From NCBI GenBank assembly GCA_963556145.1, contig OY744473.1:3038001-3102000 (forward strand): 64,000 nucleotides of DNA, written 5' to 3'. Of this stretch, positions 46,801-60,275 are shown piece after piece. The DNA comes from Hygrocybe punicea (taxonomy: Eukaryota; Basidiomycota; Agaricomycetes; Agaricales; Hygrophoraceae). The stretch's first letter is position 1. Every line of letters begins with the position of its first letter. The translations under genes and the position numbers were made by a program. The notes beneath the pieces are model-generated. The model searched no databases, was not told the origin of the DNA, and saw nothing but the letters and a program-made list of their open reading frames with translations.

Positions 46801-48124
46801 GAGAAAATGGGCTTGTCAGTACAGTAAATTCCTTCGTTGCTTCCGTCGTTCGCGTTGCGGAACATCTCTTGCCAACCTGCTGGCAGGGTTGATGTGTCGA
46901 CCTGAAATCCGTGGTTCTGACTGGTAATGTAGCACCTCCCGGAGAGAGCATCTGTGCAAGGGATGTTATGACCGCGATTGCCGTACTTCATTTTAGAGGT
47001 GGAAGCTCCAGCGGCCAAAGCCAACAGCTGGTGGCCGAGGCATATGCCGAAAATAGGACGATCAGCGTTCTGAATCGCCTTGGAGAGCCGTGCGATTGTC
47101 GATTTGACTATTGTAGGGTCTCCCGGACCGTTGGAAATAAAGAGACCGTCATAAGGCTCGACCTCGGACAAGAAATTGTAGTCCCAAGGAACAACTTTCA
47201 GCTCAACGCCACGTTGAGTAAAACATCGAACTTGATTGTACTTCATCCCAACATCAATTGCCAGAACACGTATAGTCCTCCCAGAAGGGTGCTTGAGGTG
47301 TTCAACCGTCGGTTTGAACAGACGAGGAGCAGAAATAGAGACAGCAGCAACTAAATTATCTTGATTTGGATCTCTGAATGAAATATCAATATAATCTTCA
47401 CGCCACGAGGGTGACGATTGAGGCGACGGGGCACGTGAAGTGGTTTGTGACTGGGGTATCACAGAACGCGACCTGAACGGGGCGTCGGCTCTTCTTGCTA
47501 ATAGTTTGGCAAGCATCGAGCCCTTTTCTCTGATTTTTTTGGTGAGGGCACGAGTATCCACGCCATAAATGGCGGGAATGCCGTGGTCCTTCAGCCACTC
47601 GCCAAGAGACGACCGTGCCAGGAAGTGACTGAAATCTGCAGAATAGTAGCTGACGACAAGGGCTGAAATGTGAATGCGTGACGACTCGAAATGGAAGGGA
47701 AGATCACCACTTTCAGGAGGTGTTGAGCGGTCGGGTACTCCGTAATTGCCGATAAGAGGATAAGTCAATACAAGAATCTGGCCCTCGTACGATGGGTCTG
47801 TGAGGGATTCCGTGTATCCTACCATGCCTATCCATTGATATAAATTACAAACGAATGCAAGCCATCCACTTTGATTGAGAACTGACCCGTCTGAAAAACA
47901 CATTCACCAGCCACACTCTTCCCCTCTGCACCAAAGCTGATTCCTCGAAAAATGGAACCATCGCTGAATTCTAGCACAGCATCCACAGATAAAGAATGTG
48001 CGTTATTGGCTTCAACGATAGGATTGATGGGAGGTGTAGGACCGTCATTCAAGGTACTTGGAACTCGGGAGATGCGGGGTCTGGAATTAGGTACATTTTT
48101 CGCCGATACGGCTGGGTTGTTCAT
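40882..48124 (-). CDS. URA2: multifunctional pyrimidine synthesis protein: glutaminase, CPSase, (pseudo)dihydroorotase, ATCase
   Basis: The 7.2-kb gene starts [20 protein letters not shown] (48124). Order along the protein: small CPSase/GATase region ([20 protein letters not shown], nucleophile Cys in [19 protein letters not shown]; to about 46.7 kb), CPSase large domain ([30 protein letters not shown], second half [16 protein letters not shown], to about 43.3 kb), dihydroorotase-like region (43.2-42.1 kb) and ATCase ([32 protein letters not shown], to 40.9 kb). It catalyses the first two committed steps of UMP synthesis, with UTP feedback expected. The dihydroorotase segment reads [16 protein letters not shown] and lacks the metal-binding HxH, as in other fungal Ura2, so that activity is presumably absent. 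Several introns interrupt both ends. Confidence 0.95.
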
Positions 48125-48512
48125 TCTCGAGAACTTGACGTCGCCTTCCTCTTCACCCGAAAGACGCGAGGAGCACGCAATTGGGTGAAGAGGAAGAGGA
48201 GAAGAAAATACGACATTTCAGATAATAAATAAAAAAGTTTGTTGATGAGTGTTTGGTTTTTTGATATGATACCACACGTACGATCCACGCTGAAGACATT
48301 AACAGATCATTCCATTGACACCCACGACAGACAAATGTAGAGATTGGGAAAAACACAATGCTGAATAGAGTAAACTTTGGGTAACGGTTTCGTCAGAATA
48401 AGACAGGAGGAATCGGGAAAACGGGAAAGTTTAAGGATTGCCTAAATTTTCGAGAACGGGGGGTAACAAAAAAAGAGACGAATGGGAATATCTCGTGGCA
48501 AAGTTCCCGCAT
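48125..48512. other. intergenic region
   Basis: 388 bp between the URA2 start and the beta-tubulin stop. It holds the URA2 5' region and tubulin 3' region (A-rich, TGATGAGTG and short A/T runs). No gene seen. Confidence 0.5.
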
Positions 48513-50431
<1,919 letters not shown>

Positions 50432-51047
50432 GCTGTTGATTTGAATCAGTCACCTCGTTTAAAAGAGTGCAAGAAAAACACGATAAAAATCGCGTATTCT
50501 GTGCGAGCAGCAAAATAAAAATGAAAGGGCGTAACCACGTACGCGAGGAGTTATAGAGGAGACTGGAGGGTTTGGATAGTCAGGAGAGAGAAGACTGGCG
50601 AGTAAACAGGAACAAAAAAACTGGAGGCTTTGGGCCCAGGGTCGAAATTTTCAAGCGGCGACAATATTTCAGTGGCGCCAAACCACAACCGTTCATTTAC
50701 GTCCACACTCGCGTCCACACTCGCGTCCAACGTCGTTATCGTCATGTTCTGCCATTCCTACCTGTTCAGAAGTCTCGTCTTCCTCCAGAGCAGGAGCCAA
50801 GATGTCGACCCGGCGTGGATCCTGTGTTTTTCGTGGCCCTCTCGCCATTGTGGATCTTACATAGGTTCAATGGGTAGCGATTTCGGTCTTGGATCACACC
50901 CCGAGGTCGAGCTCGTAGGGGAACTTCGCGTCCCGTATGACGTATCGCAAAATCTAAGTGCTGTAAAATTACATCCTCAGGCCTCAGGCCTCATGTACAA
51001 TATCCTACACATCATAAATAGGAAAGGGTGAAATCAATGACTGTAGC
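50432..51047. promoter_or_regulatory. beta-tubulin upstream region
   Basis: 616 bp upstream of beta-tubulin and downstream of the CBM50-like gene. It contains a direct repeat GTCCACACTCGC twice at about 50701-50730. No gene is seen; the short plus-strand frames here have no motif support. Confidence 0.4.
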
Positions 51048-51632
51048 TCAGGGAGAGAATTTGGAAGCCGAATCCATGGTAACAAGCCCATCGACAACCT
51101 CAGGGTCTCCATCGGAATTGCGTTCTGCCCGTCTTGCACGCATTACGCGCGAGACCGTCCCATAAATTTTTGGCATCATACTCGTGCGCACTGCGTCGAC
51201 AAAGCGATTGTTAACGAGTGAACGAGGCGTAGAAGACGATGAGGTGATGAGGGATGGATCCACGATATCGTGAAATGTAGCCGGAGAAGACCCAGAGGTC
51301 CTGTGTGCACGGGGCTCTGCGACACAATCTGTGGGATTTCAGCTACATATCTACGAATATATTATGCAAAGAATGCGCACCATCGGCCGCAAACCGATGG
51401 CTTTCTGCCACTGCTGTTGTAGAGGGATACATAAAGCCATACTGCTCCCTTGGATTGCCCTGGAAGATACGTCCCGTGTCATCACGAAAAGTATATCTTT
51501 CTGTGTCAGAGTCGTATCCGATACGAGTTATGCCCTCTGGGAGACGATAAGAGTCCTGTTGGGGGTGTGAGAGACAACGCAACGCTCGAATAGTGGACAC
51601 ATTACCCCATCGTATTGCGTCCAGCGGTTCAT
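51048..51632 (-). CDS. CBM50-associated type small protein (paralogue 1)
   Basis: Exon 1 is MNRWTQYDG (51632). After a 48-nt intron the second exon reads DSYRLPEGITRIGYDSDTER, YTFRDDTGRIFQGNPREQYG, FMYPSTTAVAESHRFAAD. A third exon reads DCVAEPRAHRTSGSSPATFH, DIVDPSLITSSSSTPRSLVN, FVDAVRTSMMPKIYGTVSRV and ends SASKFSP at 51048. The RWTQYD...RLPEGM-RVGYD-YTFRD layout is one I associate with Agaricomycete proteins annotated as CBM50-like. No LysM is visible here and there is no signal peptide. A paralogue lies 1.1 kb away on the same strand. Confidence 0.6.
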
Positions 51633-52156
51633 ATCAAGATTTAAAAGTACTGCAACGGCACTGCAAGCCTGAGCTGATCCTGTGAAAGATGAATTGGTGG
51701 TAAAGTGCGTTTCCTATCATCTCATGTGTCGGGGATCAAGAATATATAAACGAGGTGGTGGCCACGGTGGACTGTATCACATGATTTGGCTCCCTTGTTC
51801 TCATCCACAATCCACAATTTATTAATAACCTGCTACTTGATAATTCACTCGATGCGCGTTCAAGCCTTCAAAAAGCGTACGTACATACACCTCGAAGTCG
51901 GGAATCGATGCGGGCGCTTCAATTTTCGCGGAGGAGACACGCAGGATCGGGAAAAATGGGGCGGGCATCCTTCCTTTCCATCCGTCTGCTATGGCCTACC
52001 AGTCCTGCCAGCCCTGGGCTCAGTTCAGGGACAGGCCACCTACCAAGTAGGTTCATCTTTCAATGTATCAAACTTGTCGAATGCTGAGCCGATTTGGACG
52101 TGGCCGTTGGTATAAATACGGTCGCTGAACCCACCTCAAAGTCTCAAGGTCTCATC
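51633..52156. promoter_or_regulatory. region between paralogue 1 and small secreted protein
   Basis: 524 bp between the divergent genes. A TATA box TATAAATA at 52111-52118 lies 46 bp before the ATG of the downstream gene. A second TATATAAA-like site at about 51742 may serve the minus-strand gene. No further gene seen. Confidence 0.45.
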
Positions 52157-52384
52157 ATGAACTTGTTCGTCTTCCTGGCCATCCTTCTCGCCGCCCTCAT
52201 CCCTCTCTCAGTCCAAGTTCCGGGTACTAAGCTCAGACCCTCTACTGTCCCAACGAGACATGATGCTTTGCCCAGATCGCCCTACCCCCCGAGCCCTGCT
52301 GCACGCAGCCCGAAGGCTGAGATAATGAAAGTCAGAAGCCAGTTGGGGGTGAACAAACGTAACAAAGTGTATGGAAACGTATGA
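52157..52384 (+). CDS. small secreted protein, unknown
   Basis: 75 residues starting MNLFVFLAILLAALIPLSVQ, a clear signal peptide. The mature part is proline- and basic-rich (RSPYPPSPAARSPKAE, NKRNKVYGNV) with no cysteine. A TATA box stands 46 bp upstream. A short peptide may be released by basic-site processing, but no kex-type repeat or CAAX end is present, so I do not call it a pheromone. Confidence 0.45.
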   Translation: MNLFVFLAILLAALIPLSVQVPGTKLRPSTVPTRHDALPRSPYPPSPAARSPKAEIMKVRSQLGVNKRNKVYGNV

Positions 52385-52707
52385 CCTTGTCCCAGTCACT
52401 CGGTGAGTTTCCTTTCACAATTTTGAATTCAGACCGACCAACCGATGAGCGCTGAGCATCAGGGACGGCAGCTGTCCTTTTAGTCGGCCCATCCTCGTCA
52501 CAAATTATACCTCAAAGATCGTTCATGAACAACTTGGAAACTAGCTCTGGAAGCCATATTGGGTAAAATTACACGTAGAACGTAGAACACAGTCCGCATG
52601 CATATATCGAAGGCAACGCATTCAGTCCGTCTGCGACTAGTGAGACTCCGGAATCCAAAGGGAACTCAGAATGCGCAATTGTTAACCGTACGGCCGTGAC
52701 GGTTGCT
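52385..52707. other. intergenic region
   Basis: 323 bp with no supported gene; downstream regions of the small secreted protein and paralogue 2. Confidence 0.4.
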
Positions 52708-53271
52708 TCAGGTCTCATCCGAGCCCTTAGGCGCGACGGAATCTCGATAACCAGATTTCCCCCCCACAAGTCTGGCAAGAAATATTCTCAACGCCGGCCT
52801 ATACATCAGTATCTTTGGCAACACCATCCTGCGTACTGCGTGGACCCACCGTCTACAGGCACGTGGGCGGGGTGCCGGAAGGGGTGGGGGCGGCCCATAG
52901 ATGTCGTGGCATGTAGACGGGGGGGCTCTAGAGGTTGGGCGTGTGTAGAATGGCCTTTCTACACGATCTGTTGGTCCTCAGTTAGCACTGCGGTTGGAGC
53001 AAAAGTTCATGGATTCCCACCGTTCGGGGCTTCTGCTGAGGGGATGGGATAAATGACACCATACTTCTCCCATGGATTGCTGCGGTAGACACACCCTGTG
53101 TCATCACAAAATGTATATATGACTGAGTCAGCGTCATATCCCACACGAGATACGCCTTCTGGGAGGCGGTAAGGATCCTGTTCGTACGATATATAAATTT
53201 AATGGCGAAGGACTGTTGAAAGTTCTGAGTAATTGCAACTTTACCTCGTCGTATTGTGTCCAGCGACCCAT
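52708..53271 (-). CDS. CBM50-associated type small protein (paralogue 2)
   Basis: Exon 1 is MGRWTQYDE (53271). Exon 2 reads DPYRLPEGVSRVGYDADSVI, YTFCDDTGCVYRSNPWEKYG, VIYPIPSAEAPN. A third exon begins after GTGGGAATCC...CAACAG and continues RVERPFYTRPTSRAPPSTCH, DIYGPPPP, RRWVHAVRRMVLPKILMYRP, ending GSDETGA-like PKGSDET. The third exon aligns with paralogue 1 (TFHDIVDP / TCHDIYGP; FVDAVRTSMMPKI / WVHAVRRMVLPKI). The two share intron positions, so they arose by tandem duplication and then diverged. Confidence 0.55.
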
Positions 53272-54236
53272 GCTAAGCAATACTGAGCGGTTGTCAACCC
53301 AGCAGCTCCCCCAAGAACCTTATACTACGCCTTCTGCACTGCCACAACATGACTCCGGCCAATCACCTATAGCTAAATGAAGTGCGTATCAGTGTGCTAG
53401 CGCGCAATAGAACCCTACCATGTTGGTTTCGGGACCGATGGCTGTGTCCTGGGGTACGTATGCCGCACCAATGCACTTTACTAGTCTCAGGCTGACGGGA
53501 TCACAGTCTGGTGAGCCAACCGCGCACCTGCGACCATACTGCTGGACCACTCCAACGGCCTGCTAATCGGTGTAATATCAGACCGAGGACTGAGGTTTCC
53601 TCGATGCTCGAGATTCTCAGAGCGGCTTACGATTTCCGTGTGCGCTGGAGATTTCCCATTACAGCTGGAGGGTTTACTTGGCACCATATTTATCGACTTC
53701 CAAGATCTGAAATTGGAAGGTGGTCAGAATCGGGCAGGGAATCGGCCACAAGGACTCGGCATGTAAAACGCCTCAAGTTGGCAGTCAGGGCAAGCGTTGT
53801 TTCTGAGTTGAACGGAATGTGACTTGTTGTCCCGCAAAAACCCGTACGTACGTCGCCAGTTCCCCAGTGGAGGCTTGGAGTAGCGCGCGCAATTACCGCT
53901 GCGTGGACCTGGACGATATAGAAACAGACTTGAAATTGATGAGAAAATCACACCCGCAAGAAATTGAGTGCCCCGTTGACCGTCAATCCTTGCCAGAAAC
54001 TGTGCCTACTGGCAACGCCATTGCGTAATTACCGGTAACACTGGTCACCGCCCGCCAAGCAAGCGCTCGGGCTTCATGGGTGTCCTTAAAATACCGTGCA
54101 CACGCCTCGACCACGTGGGAGAAAAAAGCTGTGAAATGAGATCACGTGCCATCACTAACCCATATTTGGTTACTAGCCACAGCCCCACAGTCTGTCCATT
54201 CTCACCTCGCTCTCCAAGTCGAGACTTCAGCGGCGA
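53272..54236. other. intergenic region
   Basis: 965 bp. It contains short frames on both strands (for example minus 53951-53724) with no recognised motif, and a CACGTG near 54143. No gene supported. Confidence 0.35.
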
Positions 54237-56812
54237 ATGTCCTCAATGTCCTACCGCAGCACAAGCAAATCTCGCGGGTTTCGAGAATCTACTGATCAGA
54301 TTCCTACCCCCGGAGTCCAAGTCACGCGGCCCCGACGTTATGTGAGTGGCAATTTCCCTCGTTTCCTTCACCCATTTCTGAATGACTGCCAACAGGAACC
54401 AATCGTTCTTAAAGTAACGACCGTCGTGTTTATGCTAACGGTGACCCTTGCTCTGGCCATCGCTCTGGAGGTGGGACTTGCATTGTCGAATGCCCACAAT
54501 GGTGCGTACAGTCGTCGGGTGAAATCGCCTCTCAATGCCTGACGTACGTAAATTCTTCGCAGGCTTTTCAGTCCCAGAAAGAAACGTTTTCAAATTTGGC
54601 TCAAACCGATTTCTTTCTCCCCAATTGCTGACGGTGAGTATGTAGAACGTCCGATCACGTTGCCATATCAATCGATTTTCACCTGTTCAGTCTTTCATTC
54701 CCACAATATTGATTGCCCCTTTGGCTCTGCTTTGGCAAGAGGCAGACTGGCTGGTAAAATGGTATCAGGTAAGATGAACGCCTTTGTTGTCATATTTTCA
54801 AGCATTGAGCAGTAGCATGCAGCCTTATGTCATCCTATCCAACGGTGACGCCACCGCAGAAAACAGTCTGCTCTTGGACTATGTAAGCCACTTTCAATAT
54901 GGCTTCGGTAAATCACTCACATTCGTTTTTATCAAGATTGCTCTAGGGTGCGCACGTCCATCTCATGCCTTTTTGTCTCCATATCGTAACACAAGCTTTC
55001 TCTCGCAGGAATTTCTTCAGTCTCTTCAGTGCCGTGAAACACAAACACCCGCTCATCCTCGTCTCTACAATGATCGCGCTCGTTTCATTTACATTCCAGC
55101 CCTTAGCTGGATCTGTTCTACAAGTTCAACAGGTTGCAGATACGCGAGGTAATCTGGTTGACCCGTTCTGTTCGGTAGATGGCTCACCACAATCCTTTGC
55201 AGCCACAATCGTAAACAGTACCAGAAGTGTTGGACTTAGTCCTGACTTGGAACAGTTGAATCCCTTTTTAGCTTCGGCAGGGGTGAGTAAAACAAATCGA
55301 CGGATGTCTTTCGGGAAAGTTCTAACATATTCTCTAGTTTGCAGAGGCCGCTGGTCAGTCTTTTGTCAATCCTCCCTGGCTTCCGTTAATGTATTGCAAC
55401 AGTATTTAACAATCTGCCGGATCCATCTTTTATTCAAGACCAGTGGGCAGTTGCGGAATTCGATGTGAGAGCCGTATTCCAATTCTACCATAGGTTTCCA
55501 ACATTCCATCCTTAGCTCCCCAATTACCTCGTAGTAAATGGTTCATTGTCCGTGGACACCACTGGCATCCAAACGTCACCAAATTGTGCCAACCCTCACG
55601 ACTATAAGCTGTCTACGCCTGGTAATGGGAACTTTACCATTAATGCTGTTTCCGAAGACAATTGCGCCGGGGATGTATCCTTTGATCCTGAAACTGCGGA
55701 CCAACAATACGGAGTAATTACCGTGCCCGACTGCGGTTCGTCTACGGACGTTTCTTTCGCCCCTGTCATGTTTTGGTACTTCCACCGCAGCAATGACGGA
55801 ACTCCGGAGGCGCAAGCCGTATTTTGCCACCCATCAATAGCTGTATATTTCATCACGGCAACCGTAAATCTCAACAATGGCTCCCTTGCTCAAGTAACAG
55901 TAATAGACGACTATACTCCACCCAACAATGTTACCGGAAGCCCTCTGCGAGGCCAGGCTTTCAATGCGTATGCTATTATCTTAATTTGGTGGAGATATTA
56001 ATTGCGACATGTTCCTGTCCCCCCCCCCCCTCTCTAGTGTGTTGTTCAACGCGAGTATCAACGCCTTTATCCAAGCTCGTGCTACGGCGGTCAAGTCGGG
56101 TATACCTGGAGCCATATTCCGCTTCGCCTCACAACAGCCTGCTGGTCCGGAATCTGTCTTTTCGAATACAGAAGGCTTCTTGCAGCTCACTCGACTTGTC
56201 TATGTAAGGAATTTTCTTACCCGATAAATTCGTTCATTTCTGACAGTTGGATAGACTCAACATTTGTCGTTGGCTGCCAAGTCAATATACTTTGTAGATG
56301 ACAACCAACCATTGCCTGGGAAGATGACCTCCCAACGCCCGAAGCTCGTTGTCGAGTACGTCTCTACTTGTCATGAACGGGGCTAGATTAGATCAAAACT
56401 AACAACACACATCTCGTACAGGTCACTACCTGCGCATTTTTTGGCATTCATCATGGCGGTAATGAGTATAACAGGATTATTCGTTCATATCATCAACCGA
56501 ATGGCCCGGCGTAAAGTCTATCTAACGACTCCGCCCGGATCGATCGCAGCCATCGTATCCCTAACCTCCCGTTCTGGTTTCGGCGATCTGTTGTTGCCCT
56601 TTGATGACGAGGCGACAATCACAAGCAAGTTGGCCGATTTGAGGTTCGGGCTCGATAAGCGAACGGGTGCCATCGTGGCTAACGACGACGGAACTGGACA
56701 AATGATTACAAATGACGAGTCGGCGATGACGCTGTTGGACCGACGGTCCAATGCCCAATCTAATGTATTAGGGATACAGGAATACAGCCCGACTGACCTT
56801 CGCGGTACATAG
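54237..56812 (+). CDS. DUF3433-family integral membrane protein
   Basis: Start MSSMSYRSTSKSRGF at 54237. Membrane segments: LKVTTVVFMLTVTLALAIAL; SFIPTILIAPLALLW; ILVSTMIALVSFTFQPLAGS; and a C-terminal FLAFIMAVMSITGLFVHIIN. Between them lies a large, N-glycosylatable region (NVTGS, NGSLSV) with few Cys. The cytoplasmic tail (RKVYLTTPPGSIAAIVSLTS, SGFGDLLLPFDDEATITSKL) matches the conserved end of DUF3433. The first intron-like 54-nt segment (GTGAGT...CAACAG, from about 54344) is open in frame but best read as an intron. Function unknown. Confidence 0.75.
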
Positions 56813-56947
56813 GACCCATAGATCTTGGACACACATACATTGCCATGTAAATTTATATTTATAGTATTCTGAACCCTTTGAATACGATTCATTTTGCGTT
56901 GGATGGGTAGACTCCTTCGGGGAGTAGCAAATTGGCCCCAAAAAAAA

Positions 56948-57030
56948 TTCGGATACGGGGAATCGAACCCCGAGCTGCCGCGTCCACCTTTCGTGAGAGG
57001 CGGCAATGTTAGCCGTTACACCATATCCGA
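56948..57030 (-). tRNA. tRNA-Glu (CTC) with short intron
   Basis: On the minus strand TCGGATA pairs with TATCCGA as acceptor stem. The D arm reads GGTGTAACGGCTAAC, the T arm CGGGG-TTCGATT-CCCCG. The anticodon stem TGCCGC/GCGGCA encloses CTCTCA plus about 11 extra nt, best explained by anticodon CTC with a small intron 3' of position 37. The body matches eukaryotic tRNA-Glu. It is 136 bp downstream of the DUF3433 stop. Confidence 0.85.
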
Positions 57031-58045
57031 CAATCGGTAGCTATCATCCAAATAGTAAATATGTACCGGTATGTAGCACAGACGTCAAAAAAAGTGTTTT
57101 TTTTTTCAACTTGCTCGCTCTCACAACTCGAACAATAAAACGGCAAGTATACGATAGCACTGTATATATATATATGGGCACCTAATGTATATATGTATGT
57201 ATTCTGGGAGACACCAAACTGAAGACGGCGAGTGAGCGGGGAGCATGAAAGGAACGGGACGACGGCAAGCAACACCGTCAACACGAGAACGAACTCGAAT
57301 GGAGAGAAGAAGGTAGAGGACGGCGCGGGGGGGATGCGGAGGTTAAAAAGAGTACAAACTACGGCAGGGGATGGAAGGAATAATAATGCAGGAATGCCAG
57401 CCTGGAATCTACAGACAAAGCTTTTTGTACGAGGGTAACACGTCTAGATACAACTAAAAGTATACTATTATATACTGTTCCACCCAAAGAGCGAACGAAA
57501 GAGGTCAAGAACCCCTTCTCTTCTTCGGTGGTGAAAAGACCCAACTCAAGAAGTCAAGAAAAAAAGAAAGCAAGAGGCACGAAACTTCGGGGGTAGGACC
57601 ATCGACCGGATATGTATAGTCGATTACAAGAGAGACCAAGGAAAGAGACTTGCGCGATTACGCAGTACACTGCCGAGGTGACAGTGTCGGTGGTGGATGT
57701 ATGAATGTGGAGGATAACCAAGCCGATAGTATATGTCGAGCGAGACAAAAGTGCAAGACAACAAGAGATCAAGACAGAATCTATACCGCAGGCGAGGTCG
57801 GCAGACACGAGTGATTGTCGGTCGATCCCGACGACGGCCCAACCACGGAGAAGACCCAGGTGGAAGCTGAGGCGACATAGACAATAGATATGTTAGCGTA
57901 TGTATACTTTATACTTTTGAGACCGGCGACCACACGGCGGTGGACGAAACGAACGAGGACCGCAATGAATGTGAGGTGAATGTGGTTGTCCGAAGTACAA
58001 GAAATCAGGACCCCTCCCTCCCGACTCCATCCCCCGTCAGATCAT
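57031..58045. other. intergenic region upstream of the tRNA and downstream of the SFP1-like gene
   Basis: About 1 kb with (TA)n near 57162-57176, G/A-rich stretches and no supported gene. The upstream T-run at about 57090-57105 lies before the tRNA start on its strand. Confidence 0.45.
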
Positions 58046-60275
58046 TCAACCATCAGCCATGTTGAAATCCATCCCCGACATGTACATCCCCATATTCGAA
58101 ATTTGAGCGTGTGCATGAGCGTGTGCCTGCGCCTGCTGCTGCTGATACTGCGCCCGTTGGTGTTGCGCGTACTGTTGCTGGTAAGCTAGTTGCGCTTGCT
58201 GTTGGGCCGTATACGCATAGGTCTGCTGCTGCTGCTGGCTATATTGGGGTGGCTGGGGCTGGGGCTGCTGGGGCTGAGGTTGGAGCTGGGGTTGCTGTTG
58301 CAGCACAGGTGTCGATATCCCGATGTGATCGTGACTTCCCTGCCTGCTCGCATGCCGGGAACTCTGCGTGCTCCCCCCAACCGGGACACCACTCTTCCCC
58401 CCACTCAGACAGTCGTGCAATCCGCTGGCAAGCAGGGCAAGCCCGTGAGCGCCATGTTCGCCCGAATGCTGATAATGGTACCGCAATCCGTTCATATTCT
58501 TGTACCGTCGCTGACAGTCACCTACGCCGCAAGCAAATGGGCGCAACCGGCGTTCCGCCTCGCGCGCTACCTCTCGCAGCTCGTGCTCTGTGAACCCAGT
58601 CGCATCCACGTTCCCTTCCGTACCGGCGTCACCGCGCCCACTGGCAGCGGGTGATTGCGGTAAAATGGGGGATCCGGGCACCGAACCCGAACCTGGACCC
58701 GGACCCGAACAGGGACCCGACCCTGCACGTGCGGAGCGCTTGGAGGCAAGCAGCGCCTGCACGTGTTCGAGGTCCTTCGGTGGTGCAAAGTTGCAACTCC
58801 CATGCGTCATGTGGTACTTGAGGCCGTTCGCCTGCTTGTAGCTCTTGCTGCAGTTCGGCTTAGGGCAGCGGAAAGGCTTGTTCAGGAGCAGCGATGACGC
58901 AGGACGAGACAGCGTGGTGCTTGCCCGCGAAGTCCCAGATGGCGGATGTGCATGTGTGTGCGTAGTTGCATCTCGGGTGGAAGAGTGGGCTGCGGGAGAG
59001 GGCACGCGGGACGTCGTCGGCGTGCTCACAGGCGTCGAACCTGTGCTAGAGAAGAGCAGCGCTGGGGGAACGCACCCCGTGTATTGGCTTGTCGGATCAC
59101 TCCCGCCCTGGAGTTTTACGGCAACCGCCTGGATATGCGGGTGGGCCTGGCCCTGTGCTGGTGGCTCCTCCGGAATGCTCGCAGGAGGACTCGGGACGGT
59201 GCCAGGCATACTACTCGAGTAATCCGAGTACCCGGCATACGCATTGAAGGCGTCTGGGGCAGCGATAGCACTGGCTCGTGAGGGTGGGAACGCGGAGAGG
59301 GGGAGGTGCGGGTGAGAATGGGCTCGGTTTGCGACTGACGGGACGCGAACGACAGTGGTCTCGAAAGCAGAGACGGGGGTCGAGTCGAGGACGTGTGAGT
59401 GCGTGCGCGGAGACCCACATGTCGATCCGGGCAAGGAGTGCTGGGCAACGAAGGAGGGGGGGAGGGCAGATTGGGGAAGGTGGGAATTGGAGTAACAGCT
59501 TGGCGAGGGATAGGAAGACAACGGAGTGGAGAGAGGTGTGTCCGGGGGCGAGGGGGCCCCAGAGGAGGGCGTCGAGGCCATAGTGTCAAGATCGAGCTCC
59601 ATATCATCCGGATCGAATGGGCCGTTGTGGTGTTCCGGGATGTAGGGGGGAGGATTCGGCTGCTGAGAGGTTATGCGAGAGTGAGAATTTTGGAAGTGCT
59701 GCAAAGGCAGCATCTGATCGATATGCGGTTGGATTGTGTATTGTGAAGGAAAGTGGGGCTGTGGAGTAGATGGGTCTACGACAACGACGTGTACTTCTTC
59801 GAAATGCTCCAAGAGGGCATGGAGGTCAGTAAGGTTGAGTCCGCAACACGAGTAGTTACGGCACTGAAGGGAACGTAAGAATGAAGTATGTTAATTGGAC
59901 AAGATAGCGGAACGTACGAGTTCATCCTCAAACACATTAAAGGCGTTGACGATAGACCCACGGTCACTTTCGATTGAGGACGAGAGTTTGCCGCACTTGA
60001 AGTCGTTTTGCCTGGCAATGGTGGTCAGCATGACTGTAGAGAATACAAGGTACGAGGAAGTACTCTAGGGGACCGAGGAGCTGGTCAGGAGAGCCAGCGG
60101 GATAGAAACGACCGCCAAAGGAGCCGCCGCGCCAAGAGAGGGGAGAACCCAGAAAATGACGGGTGTAGGAGGCAGGATTGAAGGCGCCGTTGGGGCTGGT
60201 GTAAGAGCCGAGGGCAATTGGGTGATCTGGAGAATGGGCGGCGGCGGGGAGGGCGATGGGCTGGGATGTGGACAT
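58046..60275 (-). CDS. SFP1-like C2H2 zinc-finger transcription factor
   Basis: Start MSTSQPIALPAAAHSPDHPI at 60275. A first C2H2-like finger (CRNYSCCGLNLTDLHALLEH) is joined across an intron near 59940. Pro/Ser/His-rich linkers follow. Two more fingers lie near the C-terminal third: FRCPKPNCSKSYKQANGLKY with HMTHGSC, and FACGVGDCQRRYKNMNGLRY with HYQHSGEH. The pair resembles the split fingers of Sfp1. The tail has Gln runs (QQQPQLQPQPQQ; YSQQQQQTYAYTAQQQ). Sfp1 activates ribosomal protein and ribosome-biogenesis genes under TOR control in yeast. Confidence 0.75.

Noticed and set aside
52157..52384. Small secreted protein as a mating pheromone precursor
   Set aside because: It has a classical signal peptide and lacks a C-terminal CAAX box.
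58111..58654. Plus-strand frames over the SFP1-like gene
   Set aside because: They are reverse complements of the Gln-rich tail and fingers.
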